Of a DNA stretch of 43,877 nt, positions 16,121 to 24,356 are shown one piece after another. The notes beneath the pieces are model-generated. The model worked only from the letters and a program-made list of their open reading frames with translations. It was not told the origin of the DNA and did no database searches. Source of the stretch: Treponema sp. (GTDB taxonomy: Bacteria; Spirochaetota; Spirochaetia; Treponematales; Treponemataceae); the NCBI GenBank assembly GCA_024402475.1, contig JAKSTQ010000018.1, forward strand, positions 1-43,877. Reading direction: 5' to 3'. Position 1 is the stretch's first letter. Each line of letters opens with the position of its first letter. The position numbers were made by a program, and so were the translations under genes.

Positions 16121-16822
16121 ATGAAACGTAACAACGACCTTTTTAAATTGTCTTTTCAGATGAAAAAGCAGTTTCAGAAAAAAGTATTTTTAATCGTACT
16201 CAATTTTTTGTTATTGTATTTATTTTTGAATGTTTTTACGACTGCCTTATTTTTTTCAGTTAAAGAAGGTTCGATTTCAATGGAACCGGATATTCCCCGT
16301 AACTCAATCGTTTATTTTACCCATTTCAATAATAATTTAAAACGCGGAGACCTGGTCCTTATCAAACAGCAGGAAAAAAAGCTTAATTTCTTTCATTACC
16401 TGGCAGACAGTTTTACAGGATTTTTTACAGTTCAGAAATTCCGTCCAAATACATACAGTTCTCAGATGACAGCAGAAAATTCAATTCGCCGTGTTGTTGG
16501 ACTTCCTGGTGATGCAATTTACATGAAGGATTATATTCTCTATGTAAAACCTGCAGGCAGCAAACACTTCTTTACAGAATTTGAGCTTGTTAAAAAACCT
16601 TACAGTATAACCATTGACAATGTACCACAGGGATTTGATACAACCTTGTGTTCAAAATCGGATTTTGATGAAATCACACTTAATGTTGATGAATACTTTG
16701 TGCTTGCTGACAACAGAATTGCTTCAATTGATTCGCGCCTGTGGGGAATCATGTCAAAGAAAAATTTTTCAGGCATTGCGCTTTTCCAGTTCTGGCCATT
16801 TAATAAAGCAAAGTTTTTCTAG
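16121..16822 (+). CDS. lepB: Signal peptidase I (S26), catalytic Lys replaced by Arg
   Basis: Expected to cut type I signal peptides at the outer face of the inner membrane. I start at ATG 16121 (233 residues); the frame is open further upstream but only over smpB antisense. There is one membrane segment at about residues 22-46. The nucleophile motif GSISMEPDI places Ser at 53 with the following Met. Box D reads SIRRVVGLPGD: E. coli has KR here, with the Lys as general base, whereas this protein has Arg123-Arg124. Box E reads LADNRIASIDSRLWG, close to the canonical GDNRxxSxDSRxWG. Family membership is clear, but normal activity is uncertain because of the Lys-to-Arg change. hemW follows after five bases. 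Confidence 0.85.
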   Translation: MKRNNDLFKLSFQMKKQFQKKVFLIVLNFLLLYLFLNVFTTALFFSVKEGSISMEPDIPRNSIVYFTHFNNNLKRGDLVLIKQQEKKLNFFHYLADSFTGFFTVQKFRPNTYSSQMTAENSIRRVVGLPGDAIYMKDYILYVKPAGSKHFFTEFELVKKPYSITIDNVPQGFDTTLCSKSDFDEITLNVDEYFVLADNRIASIDSRLWGIMSKKNFSGIALFQFWPFNKAKFF

Positions 16823-16827
16823 GAATA

Positions 16828-18000
16828 ATGGAATCAGCTTCTTTATACATTCACATTCCTTTCTGTAAAAAAAAGTGTGTTTACTGCGACTTCTTCAGTA
16901 AAACCTGTGTTACAGACCAGATTCTCCAGCAGTATACAAAAGCGCTCTGCAAAGAAATAGAATTCCTTTCTAAAAAATATGAACATCCTTTCCTTAATAC
17001 ACTTTATATCGGCGGCGGAACTCCAAGCCTTTTGCCTGTAAACTGTCTTAAGGAAATTGAATCACAAGTTCGCGCAAATTTTAAAATTCCTGCAAGTTCT
17101 GTTTTTGAAGCAACAGTTGAACTTAATCCCTGTGACATTACACAAGGGCTTTTGCAATATCTTGAAGAAAGCATCTTTACAAGAATTTCTGTAGGAATCC
17201 AGTCCACTGATGATTCCGTTTTAAAAAACATGAATCGCCGTGCTGATGCAGCTACAGTAAAAAATGCACTTGGACTGATAAAAGAAAATTTTCATAAAAG
17301 GGTGTCTCTTGATGCAATTGCAGGATTTCCCGGAGATACTAAAGAATCTCTTTTTCATACACTTGAATCTCTTGCAGAACTTAATCCCGATCATATTTCA
17401 CTTTATTCCCTGTGTGTTGAAGAAGAAACGCCTTTATACAAAATGATCGAGGATTCAAAAGTTGAATATGATTTTGACACAGCTGATGAACTTTGGCTTT
17501 TTGGAAGAAACTGGCTTAAAGAACACGGATATTTGCAGTATGAAGTTTCAAACTTTGCACGACTGTCAGATTTTCCGGATTCCTGTGCCAGACATAATCT
17601 TGTTTACTGGCATCTTAAAAATTATCTTGGAGCTGGAGCCGGTGCCTGCGCAACTGTTTTTGATGGTCATCCTGAACGTTTTACAAATACACAGGATATT
17701 CAAAAGTATATTGATTACTGGCTTTTTCAAAAGGGAAGTGACATGCCGGTTCATGTTGAAGAGCTTGATGAAAAGACAATAGAGTTTGAATACCTTATGA
17801 TGAATTTCAGACTTTCCCAGGGAATAAATTCCATTGAATACAGACAAAGGTTCGGTATTGATCTTGAAGAAAGAATTGGTGCAACAGATGGAGTTTTCAG
17901 ACATTGGATGGATAAGGGACTTGCTGCAGTTAAAGGGAATAATTATTTTCTGACTGAAGAAGGACTTTTGTTTTTGAATCAGTTCCTTGCAGAGTTATAG
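16828..18000 (+). CDS. hemW: Radical SAM protein HemW (heme chaperone, HemN-like)
   Basis: A 390-residue radical SAM protein. The cluster motif C13-x3-C17-x2-C20 followed by DFF is the HemW form (CxxxCxYCDF), distinguishing it from true coproporphyrinogen dehydrogenase HemN. Further landmarks are IGGGTPSLL, VELNPCDIT, RISVGIQSTDD, SLDAIAGFPGDT, HISLYSLCVEEETPL and the YEVSNFAR-x-H element. HemW binds heme and inserts it into target proteins in some bacteria; it is often misnamed coproporphyrinogen III oxidase. The start ATG 16828 is five bases after lepB, with a weak AGGA. No terminator is visible on the plus strand downstream. Confidence 0.9.
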   Translation: MESASLYIHIPFCKKKCVYCDFFSKTCVTDQILQQYTKALCKEIEFLSKKYEHPFLNTLYIGGGTPSLLPVNCLKEIESQVRANFKIPASSVFEATVELNPCDITQGLLQYLEESIFTRISVGIQSTDDSVLKNMNRRADAATVKNALGLIKENFHKRVSLDAIAGFPGDTKESLFHTLESLAELNPDHISLYSLCVEEETPLYKMIEDSKVEYDFDTADELWLFGRNWLKEHGYLQYEVSNFARLSDFPDSCARHNLVYWHLKNYLGAGAGACATVFDGHPERFTNTQDIQKYIDYWLFQKGSDMPVHVEELDEKTIEFEYLMMNFRLSQGINSIEYRQRFGIDLEERIGATDGVFRHWMDKGLAAVKGNNYFLTEEGLLFLNQFLAEL

Positions 18001-18007
18001 TCAGGAC

Positions 18008-18051
18008 AAAAAAAACGTATAACAGTGTAAGGAGGAAAGCTGTTATACGTT
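18008..18051 (-). terminator. Minus-strand intrinsic terminator with CCUCCUU loop
   Basis: A perfect 12-bp inverted repeat, AACGTATAACAG (18014-18025) and CTGTTATACGTT (18040-18051), surrounds a 14-base loop. Read on the minus strand the stem runs into T8 (18015-18008), a standard rho-independent terminator. The minus-strand loop (18039-18026) reads CTTTCCTCCTTACA and so contains CCTCCTT, the 16S anti-Shine-Dalgarno sequence. On the plus strand the same loop carries AAGGAGG but no T run follows. Confidence 0.75.
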
Positions 18052-18104
18052 GAGCGTTAAAAAAAATACATAAAAAAAAATACCAGAAATTAAATTCATC
18101 TGAC
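18008..18104 (-). ncRNA. Candidate small RNA between hemW and flbD
   Basis: A promoter-like pair (TAGACA at 18138-18133, TATTAT at 18116-18111, spacing 16) and the strong terminator at 18051-18008 would bracket an RNA of about 97 nt on the minus strand. The 3' hairpin would expose CCUCCUU in its loop, which could pair with Shine-Dalgarno sequences of mRNAs. A 13-codon frame (MNLISGIFFMYFF) begins just after the predicted start but lacks a ribosome-binding site. Both ends are predictions from sequence only. The stretch is AT-rich and promoter-like hexamers are common there, so the terminator is better supported than the promoter. Confidence 0.4.
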
Positions 18105-18110
18105 AGTTAA

Positions 18111-18138
18111 ATAATATCATAAATCTATAATATGTCTA
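18111..18138 (-). promoter_or_regulatory. Candidate promoter for the small RNA
   Basis: TAGACA (18138-18133, five of six to TTGACA) and TATTAT (18116-18111, five of six to TATAAT) on the minus strand, with a 16-base spacer. Confidence 0.35.
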
Positions 18139-18262
18139 GTTAAATATGTATATTTTTGACAAATTTTCAAAAAATTTAACGAAATTCTGATAATATAATA
18201 TAAAAATACTTGCTTTTTAGAGAAAATCGTGGCAAAGTATAATGTGAGGGGAAAATATAATT
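18139..18262 (+). promoter_or_regulatory. AT-rich leader and promoter region of the flagellar operon
   Basis: This segment must hold the promoter of the flagellar operon, but I cannot assign it. TTGACA (18156-18161) has no -10 at normal spacing; TATAAT (18194-18199) has no good -35; TATAAT (18238-18243) lies too close to the flbD ribosome-binding site (GAGGGG, 18246-18251). No sigma-28 box is visible. The operon may therefore use a weak sigma-70 promoter needing an activator. Confidence 0.4.
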
Positions 18263-18460
18263 ATGATAGAAGTGCTCAGGCTTAACGGAGATGTATTTTA
18301 TATTAATCCGCATCTCATCGAAAGCATGCAGTGTCGTCCAGATCTCACAATTACCATGATGTCTGGTAAAACCGTCGTCGTAAAAAATTCCCCCGAAGAA
18401 ATTATTCAAAAAATTGTTGACTATCGCAAAAAGATAGGTGCCGACTCTCAAGAGGTTTAA
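18263..18460 (+). CDS. flbD: FlbD/SwrD family protein
   Basis: A 65-residue member of the FlbD (SwrD) family, recognised by MIEVLRLNGDVFYINPHLIE and TMMSGKTVVVKNS. In Bacillus SwrD raises flagellar torque by an unknown mechanism linked to the stators, and in spirochaetes the gene sits directly before motA, as here. The start is ATG 18263 after GAGGGG. motA follows after two bases. This is the first gene of the flagellar operon in this genome. Confidence 0.9.
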   Translation: MIEVLRLNGDVFYINPHLIESMQCRPDLTITMMSGKTVVVKNSPEEIIQKIVDYRKKIGADSQEV

Positions 18461-18462
18461 CA

Positions 18463-19245
18463 ATGGATATATCTACAATAATCGGTCTTATTGGTGGTGC
18501 AGCCTGTATCGTAATGTCTGTATTGACATCTGGTGGTACAATGGGCGGTATTATCGACGTTCCGTCTTTGTTCATGACAATCGGTGGTTCTTACTGTGCG
18601 CTGTTTATTCTTTCGCCTTTAAGCAAAGCCCTTGGTCTTTTTAAGGTTGTAGGAAGATGTTTTAAAGTTCCTGACTTTGGAGAAAAGCAGATCATTCAGA
18701 ACATGGTTGCGCTTTCAGAAAAGGCCCGCCGTGAAGGTATCCTTATTCTTGAAGACGGTCTTGAAGATCTTGAAGATCCGTTCATGAAAAGCGGACTTCG
18801 CCTTGTAATCGACGGTACTGATGGTGCTGTAGTACGTACCATTATGGAAAATGAAATGAGCCAGACAGAAGCCCGCCACATGGAATGGGTAAACGTTGTC
18901 AACCAGTGGGCCGGATTTGCTCCTGGTTTCGGTATGATGGGTACTGTATTGGGTCTTATCGGTATGTTGAACAACCTCGAAGATAAATCTTCCCTCGGTC
19001 CTAACATGGCCGTTGCGTTGATTACAACATTGTACGGTTCTATGATGGCCAACTGGATTCTTGCTCCTCTGGCACAGAAACTTATCGGACACAACGCATC
19101 AGAAATGCGTGTTAAAGAAATGATTATTGAAGGAGTACTTGCAATTCAGGCAGGTGAAAACTCCCGCGTTATTGCACAAAAGTTGTTAACTTATCTTGAT
19201 CCTACTACTAGAAAAGCTATTGCAGCTGACGTTCTTAAGGACTAA
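18463..19245 (+). CDS. motA: Flagellar stator protein MotA
   Basis: A 260-residue inner-membrane stator subunit that couples ion flow to rotor torque. Four membrane segments are visible (about 4-24, 33-52, 147-172, 180-203). The large cytoplasmic loop carries the charged positions Arg89/Arg90 and Glu97 (RREGILILEDGLE), which face FliG. The conserved prolines are P154 in FAPGFGMMGTVLG and P180 in LGPNMAVAL. The gene lies between flbD and motB with two- and three-base gaps, so translation is probably coupled. Ion preference cannot be told from sequence alone. Confidence 0.96.
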   Translation: MDISTIIGLIGGAACIVMSVLTSGGTMGGIIDVPSLFMTIGGSYCALFILSPLSKALGLFKVVGRCFKVPDFGEKQIIQNMVALSEKARREGILILEDGLEDLEDPFMKSGLRLVIDGTDGAVVRTIMENEMSQTEARHMEWVNVVNQWAGFAPGFGMMGTVLGLIGMLNNLEDKSSLGPNMAVALITTLYGSMMANWILAPLAQKLIGHNASEMRVKEMIIEGVLAIQAGENSRVIAQKLLTYLDPTTRKAIAADVLKD

Positions 19246-19248
19246 ATA

Positions 19249-19980
19249 ATGGCTAAGAGAGAGAAAAAAGAGCCTGAGAAACCATCCAGCGCCTGGCAGG
19301 GTACTTATGGTGATATGATTACACTCATGCTTTGCTTCTTCGTAATGTTGTATAACCCTTCGGAAATCGACGTTACACAGCTTGCTACAATTACAGAATC
19401 TCTTCAGATGAACCAGAGTGATTCTCCAACCGGAGGTATGTCACTTTCTGCCGGTCGTCTTGCTGATCTTGGAAACGTAATCAGTTCTCTTCCTTCCGTA
19501 GAAAAAGGAAAATCTCTCGGTCTTGCAAAAAAGAAAGCCGTCAGTCTTCTTGCGCCTCTAATCAATTCAAATAAAATAACTGTTACAAGTGATGAACGTG
19601 GTGTTATCATTACACTTGCTTCTGATACCTATTTCAGGCCTGGAAGTGCAGATATCGATATTGATGAGTCCCGTGACACACTTTTAAAGTTGTCCCAGTT
19701 CTTTAATGATCCGGATATAAAAGAAAGAAGATACCGTATCGAAGGGCATACAGACAGCTCTTCTTTACCAGAAGATTCAAAATTTGAGAGTAATTGGGAA
19801 CTTTCTTCACAAAGAGCTATAAACGTTTTGTATTATCTTGCCGATTTTGGAGTAGAGGAAAATAAATTCTCTATTGCAGGCTATGCAGATACAAGGCCAA
19901 AATTTGATAACAATACTCCTGAAGCGCAGGCGTATAACCGTCGTGTAGATATAATTATTCTAGACGAGGGACATTTTTAA
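19249..19980 (+). CDS. motB: Flagellar stator protein MotB
   Basis: A 243-residue stator subunit that anchors MotA to peptidoglycan. The single membrane helix begins WQGTYGDMITLMLCFFVML and contains the proton- or ion-binding Asp22. Residues about 115-240 form an OmpA-like peptidoglycan-binding domain with FRPGSADI, IEGHTDSSS, NWELSSQRA and NRRVDI. The region between (about 45-110) contains the plug and linker. The N-terminus is short and basic, as usual. The gene is three bases after motA. Confidence 0.96.
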   Translation: MAKREKKEPEKPSSAWQGTYGDMITLMLCFFVMLYNPSEIDVTQLATITESLQMNQSDSPTGGMSLSAGRLADLGNVISSLPSVEKGKSLGLAKKKAVSLLAPLINSNKITVTSDERGVIITLASDTYFRPGSADIDIDESRDTLLKLSQFFNDPDIKERRYRIEGHTDSSSLPEDSKFESNWELSSQRAINVLYYLADFGVEENKFSIAGYADTRPKFDNNTPEAQAYNRRVDIIILDEGHF

Positions 19981-20024
19981 TGTTAAGATATACTATTACA
20001 AAAATGGAGTATAGGAGGTAAAAA

Positions 20025-20573
20025 ATGGCAGACGAAGATTCAGGCATTGATTCAATGGAAGATGGTGTAAGTGCAGCTCCAGCAAAAAAAGGCGGAATGG
20101 GCGGACTTCTTCCTACTTTACTTAAATATATCGGACTTGGGCTTGGTGCCATTATCCTCATCGTTACAGTCGTTCTTATCACAATGAATATTGCTGGTGG
20201 AAATAAAGCTGCTGCACAGGCTGTTCCACTTACAGAAGACTACAAAGAATTTGCAGAAGAACTTGACTGGTATCAGTCTATCGGAGAAATCCAGACACGT
20301 ACAATTGATGCAAGTCCTGCAAGCGTTCAGGTAAATATTTTCCTTGGTTATAAAAAAGAAGATAAGGTTGCAGCTGCAGAAATTACTGCTCAGCGTATTC
20401 CTATCCGTGACTTCCTTCGTAATTATTTTGCAGCTAAAACAAGTGAAGAACTTAGCCCGCAGAACGAAGCAAAACTTAAAGTTGAAATTAAAAATGAAAT
20501 CAATGATACAATCCTTAACAAGGCAAAAATCAGACAGATTTCTTTTGATAAATTGAATGTTATCCAGCAGTAA
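20025..20573 (+). CDS. fliL: Flagellar basal body-associated protein FliL
   Basis: A 182-residue single-pass inner-membrane protein that surrounds the stator and supports torque. It has an acidic N-terminal tail, a membrane helix at about 34-55 and a periplasmic domain ending in the family-typical LRNYFAAKTSEEL, KVEIKNEINDTIL and a final beta strand. AGGAGG precedes ATG 20025 by six bases, one of the strongest ribosome-binding sites in the operon. Its position between motB and fliM matches T. pallidum. Confidence 0.92.
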   Translation: MADEDSGIDSMEDGVSAAPAKKGGMGGLLPTLLKYIGLGLGAIILIVTVVLITMNIAGGNKAAAQAVPLTEDYKEFAEELDWYQSIGEIQTRTIDASPASVQVNIFLGYKKEDKVAAAEITAQRIPIRDFLRNYFAAKTSEELSPQNEAKLKVEIKNEINDTILNKAKIRQISFDKLNVIQQ

Positions 20574-20603
20574 TCTGCGGAATATTTTACAGGCGGCTTT
20601 TGA

Positions 20604-21641
20604 ATGAATGAGATTCTTTCTCAGGACGAAATTGACCAGTTACTCAATGCAATAAGTTCAGGACAATCGGACGTAGATGAATACAAACCGGTGTCTGATA
20701 CTCGTAAAATTAAAATTTATGACTTCAAACGCCCGGACAAATTCTCTAAGGAACAGATTCGTACTGTTCAGATCATGCATGAAACCTTTGCTCGTCTTAC
20801 AACAACAACTCTTTCTGCACAGCTTCGTAGTCTTGTACATGTTCACGTTGCAACAGTAGATCAGTTGACATACGAAGAATTCATTCGTTCCATTCCAACA
20901 CCAACTACACTTGCTGTAATTAACATGGATCCTCTTAAAGGTAATGCAGTTCTTGAAATTGACCCTGCAATTACATTCTCCATGATTGACCGTCTGTTTG
21001 GTGGAACAGGAACAATTACAGGTAATAAAAACCGTGACCTTACAGAAATCGAACAGTCCGTTATGGAAGGAATCATCGTTCGTATTCTTGCAAACATGCG
21101 TGAAGCCTGGACACAGGTAATTGACCTTAGACCTCGTCTTGGTCAGATTGAAACAAATCCTCAGTTTGCACAGATCGTTCCTCCTACAGAAATGGTCGTT
21201 CTTGTAACTCTTGAAACAAAAGTAGGTGACGAAGAAGGTATGATCAACTTCTGTATTCCATACCTTACAATCGAACCTATTATTTCAAAATTGTCTTCTC
21301 AGTTCTGGTTCTCATCAGTAAGAAGAAGTTCAACAACTCAGTATCTTGGTACTCTTAAAGAAAAACTTTCTACAGTAGATATGGACGTTGTTGCTGAAAT
21401 CGGATCAATTAATCTTCCTATCCGTGATGTTCTTTCATTGCGTGTAGGTGACACAATAAGACTTTCTACAATTAAAGTTGGAGATCCATTAACTTTAAGT
21501 GTAGGAAATAAAAAGAAATTCTACTGCCAGCCTGGTGTTATCGGTAAAAAAATGGCAGTACAGGTAACAGGTAAACTCGAAGACGACGAACCTGAAGAAT
21601 TTGAAGAACTTTCCCTTGAAGGAGAAGAAACATATGAGTGA
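20604..21641 (+). CDS. fliM: Flagellar motor switch protein FliM
   Basis: A 345-residue switch protein of the C-ring. The N-terminal [13 protein letters not shown] (about 5-17) is the phospho-CheY-binding peptide. The middle CheC-like domain follows ([37 protein letters not shown]), and the C-terminal SpoA domain (about 265-320) would bind FliN/FliY. The stop overlaps the fliY start by eight bases (ATGAGTGA), and the fliY ribosome-binding site lies inside fliM. Confidence 0.97.
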   Translation: MNEILSQDEIDQLLNAISSGQSDVDEYKPVSDTRKIKIYDFKRPDKFSKEQIRTVQIMHETFARLTTTTLSAQLRSLVHVHVATVDQLTYEEFIRSIPTPTTLAVINMDPLKGNAVLEIDPAITFSMIDRLFGGTGTITGNKNRDLTEIEQSVMEGIIVRILANMREAWTQVIDLRPRLGQIETNPQFAQIVPPTEMVVLVTLETKVGDEEGMINFCIPYLTIEPIISKLSSQFWFSSVRRSSTTQYLGTLKEKLSTVDMDVVAEIGSINLPIRDVLSLRVGDTIRLSTIKVGDPLTLSVGNKKKFYCQPGVIGKKMAVQVTGKLEDDEPEEFEELSLEGEETYE

Positions 21642-22830
21642 TGGTGCAATTTCTCAAGACGAAATCGACGCTTTGTTAGCTGGCGTTCCAATGAATACTC
21701 TCAATCCGTCAGGTCAGGTATCCAACGGTCCTGATGTGACAATTGATACCGCAAACTTGCAGAAATTTGCTTCGGAAGCTGCTGCTCCTTTAGCGGATAA
21801 CCTTACTAAAATGACAGGAGCAACCTGTTCTGCAGCTGCCGTAACAGTTGAAAGCTGTGTACGCGATGCACTTCTTGCAAAACTTCCAGAAATGGTAATC
21901 GCCGTAATGGCCGACTTTTCTAACGGTCTTTCCGGTGATCATATGTATATCATTTCTACAGAGTTTGCACAGAAACTTGTTGCTCTTATAAACAAAGAAG
22001 AAAATGCGGCTCTGGATGATATGTCTCTTTCAATCATCTCAGAAACCCTTTCTACTCATACAGGTGATGAAATCAACGCTTTGGAAAAAACAGGAAAATT
22101 CCCTGGTCTTGCATGCAACCCTGCAGAAGCAGTTAACATGCCTAAAGCAATGGTTCGCATTCCTCAGAATTCATTCGCATTATTTACATATCCTGTAACT
22201 CTTGACGGACAGGCTTACACAATCTGGGAAGCTATCGCAGGAGAACCTTCAAGTCAGATTGCTAAAGCATATGGCGGTGGTCAGGATGCTATGGCAGGTG
22301 GTGCCCTTAATGCTGCTGATATGGCAGCCATGTCAAATCTTGCCGGCGGAATGCCAATGGGCGGACAGCCAATGGGCGGAAACATGAACATGGGAATGGG
22401 CATGGGTATGGGCCAGATGCCAATGGGCGGAAACATGAACATGGGAATGGGCATGGGTATGGGTCAGCCAATGATGGGTATGCAGATGGGCGGCGGAATG
22501 CCAATGGGTCAGCCAAACGTTCAGACATTGCAGTATCCAAACCTTACAGGAAATATGGCAGGTTCTGATCAGGGTAACATCAGTCTTATCATGGACGTAT
22601 TCATGGAAATGACTGTAGAACTTGGTCGTACAAAGAAACAGATTCGTGATATTCTTGGAATGGGTGAAGGAACAATCATCGAATTGGATAAACTTGCCGG
22701 TGAACCAGTAGATATTCTTGTAAACCATAAACCAATTGCAAAGGGAGAAGTTGTAGTTATCGATGAAAACTTCGGTGTTCGTGTAACTGAAATTCTTTCT
22801 CCTCTTGAACGCGTTTCTGATTTGCATTAA
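21634..22830 (+). CDS. fliY: Flagellar motor switch protein FliY (FliN-type) with Met/Gly-rich linker
   Basis: A 398-residue switch protein that replaces FliN in spirochaetes and Bacillus. ATG 21634 is chosen because AAGGAG (21619-21624) lies nine bases upstream and the protein then begins [17 protein letters not shown], a second CheY-binding-type peptide like that of FliM. The middle is CheC-like, which in Bacillus gives CheY-P phosphatase activity. The last 85 residues are a FliN SpoA domain ([25 protein letters not shown]). Between them lies a roughly 60-residue linker of Met, Gly, Gln and Pro encoded partly by a 51-base tandem repeat. Confidence 0.95.
   Translation: MSDGAISQDEIDALLAGVPMNTLNPSGQVSNGPDVTIDTANLQKFASEAAAPLADNLTKMTGATCSAAAVTVESCVRDALLAKLPEMVIAVMADFSNGLSGDHMYIISTEFAQKLVALINKEENAALDDMSLSIISETLSTHTGDEINALEKTGKFPGLACNPAEAVNMPKAMVRIPQNSFALFTYPVTLDGQAYTIWEAIAGEPSSQIAKAYGGGQDAMAGGALNAADMAAMSNLAGGMPMGGQPMGGNMNMGMGMGMGQMPMGGNMNMGMGMGMGQPMMGMQMGGGMPMGQPNVQTLQYPNLTGNMAGSDQGNISLIMDVFMEMTVELGRTKKQIRDILGMGEGTIIELDKLAGEPVDILVNHKPIAKGEVVVIDENFGVRVTEILSPLERVSDLH
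22369..22467 (+). repeat. 51-base tandem repeat in the FliY linker
   Basis: Two 48-base blocks (22369-22416 and 22420-22467) joined by one ATG codon are identical except for one silent C/T difference near their ends. Each encodes [16 protein letters not shown]. Shorter PMGG/PMGQ units flank them, so the linker probably expands and contracts by slippage. Confidence 0.9.
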
Positions 22831-22858
22831 GTAAACTTTTAATCGGGTGGGGAAAAAG

Positions 22859-23515
22859 TTGAAATTAAAAAGTATTCTCTTGAGCCTTATGCTTATGTGC
22901 ATTATAGGCTCTGTTTCATTATATGCGCAGAATCAGGCTTCTGGCGAAGATAATTCTGCAGCTCAAAATCAGGTAACAGAAAGTACTGTTATTCCTTCTG
23001 AAAATTCTTTGCTTTTAGATGTTCCGGCTACAGAAAACCGTTCAAATACAGCAGGACAGGTCTGGAACTGGATTAAAATGATTTTAGTACTTGCGCTTGT
23101 TGTTGCATGTATTTATTTCATGATGAATTTTTTCAGAAAATCAATTAACGGCGGTGCAGATACAGCTGATCCTTTCCTTCGTAAGGTTGCACAGCTTTCT
23201 GTTGCTCCGGGAAAATCCATTCAGATTGTTACTCTTCTTGAAAAGGCTTTCCTTATAGGTGTTGCTGATAACAACATAACTTTGCTTGCAGAAATCGAAG
23301 ACAAAGAACTTGTTGATGCAATGAATCTTAATGCAGACCGAAATGCAAAAACTTCAAAAGCCAGAAACTTCAATGATGTACTTTCAATTTTCTTAAGATC
23401 AAAATCTGCAACTACAACTCAGGCAGAAAGTGATGACATCTATAAAGATGCAGCTTCTAACCTGAAAGATTTTATCAATACTCAGACTAAGCGCGTTCGT
23501 AAAACAAAGAAGTAG
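22859..23515 (+). CDS. fliO: Flagellar export protein FliO (FliZ family)
   Basis: A 218-residue export-gate assembly factor. I choose TTG 22859, six bases after GTGGGG, which gives MKLKSILLSLMLMCIIGSVS as a clean signal sequence; GTG 22847 would use that ribosome-binding site as coding sequence. A second membrane helix lies at about 71-91, followed by the FliO core DPFLRKVAQLSVAPGKSIQIV and FLIGVADNNITLLAEI. FliO stabilises FliP during gate assembly. In spirochaete literature this gene is also called fliZ. Confidence 0.88.
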   Translation: MKLKSILLSLMLMCIIGSVSLYAQNQASGEDNSAAQNQVTESTVIPSENSLLLDVPATENRSNTAGQVWNWIKMILVLALVVACIYFMMNFFRKSINGGADTADPFLRKVAQLSVAPGKSIQIVTLLEKAFLIGVADNNITLLAEIEDKELVDAMNLNADRNAKTSKARNFNDVLSIFLRSKSATTTQAESDDIYKDAASNLKDFINTQTKRVRKTKK

Positions 23516-23521
23516 GTAATC

Positions 23522-24343
23522 ATGAAAAATATCAAGGCACTTTTATTTTTTATGATTCTCTTTTCAAACCTGTTTGCTTTCAACACATTTGCACAGGAAA
23601 ATAATTTTCCTCAAGGATCAACTCAGGGAACAATGCAGATGCAGCAGAATACTCGTCCTGTACAGATTCCTAATGTTGACATTAATATCCGTGAACCAAG
23701 AAACGGTCAGGAAGTTGCATTTTCTGTAAGACTTCTTATTGTTCTTACACTGCTGACTCTTGCTCCAAGTATTCTTATTCTTGTTACATGTTTTCTGCGT
23801 TTTTCAATTGTTCTTGATTTTATTAAACGCGCACTTTCTTTACAGCAGGTTCCTCCGACTGCAGTATTAAACGGCATTGCATTCTTTATGACAATTTTCG
23901 TAATGTGGCCGACTTTTACTACAATCTATGATAAAGCCTACAAACCCATGGCTGACGGTAAAATCGGTCTGGAACAGGCTTATACAGAAGCAGAAAAACC
24001 AATACGCTATTTTATGTATACGCAGATGAAGGATAATACTGAATACATCAAAGTATTTATGGCAATGGGAAAAATGGAAAAGCCTAATACTCTCGAAGAT
24101 GTTCCGACTCATATTCTTATTCCGGCATATATTCTTCATGAACTTACTGCAGCCTTTAAGATCGGTATTTTTCTTTACATACCGTTTATTATAGTTGATA
24201 TGGTCGTGGCCAGTATCCTTATGTCCATGGGTATGATGATGCTGCCTCCGGTTCAGATTTCCATGCCGTTCAAGCTTATGCTTTTTGTGCTTGTTGACGG
24301 ATGGGGACTTTTGATTCAGAACCTGTTCTATTCAGTGTTATAG
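23522..24343 (+). CDS. fliP: Flagellar export gate protein FliP
   Basis: A 273-residue core protein of the type III export gate. An N-terminal signal peptide (about 1-24) and a Gln-rich segment precede the conserved body. Family signatures are LTLLTLAPSILILVTCFLRF (75-94), QQVPPTAVLNGIAFFMTIFVMWP (108-130) and the C-terminal PPVQISMPFKLMLFVLVDGW. Five FliP subunits with FliQ and FliR form the export pore. The gene follows fliO by six bases. Confidence 0.96.
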   Translation: MKNIKALLFFMILFSNLFAFNTFAQENNFPQGSTQGTMQMQQNTRPVQIPNVDINIREPRNGQEVAFSVRLLIVLTLLTLAPSILILVTCFLRFSIVLDFIKRALSLQQVPPTAVLNGIAFFMTIFVMWPTFTTIYDKAYKPMADGKIGLEQAYTEAEKPIRYFMYTQMKDNTEYIKVFMAMGKMEKPNTLEDVPTHILIPAYILHELTAAFKIGIFLYIPFIIVDMVVASILMSMGMMMLPPVQISMPFKLMLFVLVDGWGLLIQNLFYSVL

Positions 24344-24356
24344 AAAGGAGAATTAA

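Noticed and set aside
18031..18060. AAGGAGG followed by a short plus-strand frame from TTG 18050
   Set aside because: The spacing of 14 bases is too long, the product would have seven residues, and the sequence is better explained as the loop of the minus-strand terminator.
18156..18161. TTGACA as -35 of the flagellar operon promoter
   Set aside because: No -10-like hexamer lies 15-19 bases downstream.
22369..22467. Possible CRISPR or regulatory direct repeat
   Set aside because: Only two copies with a three-base junction, in frame inside fliY; no spacers.
22333..22902. Histidine-rich minus-strand frame ([14 protein letters not shown] repeats)
   Set aside because: It is the reverse complement of the Met/Gly linker repeat in fliY; the His repeats are an artefact of that repeat.
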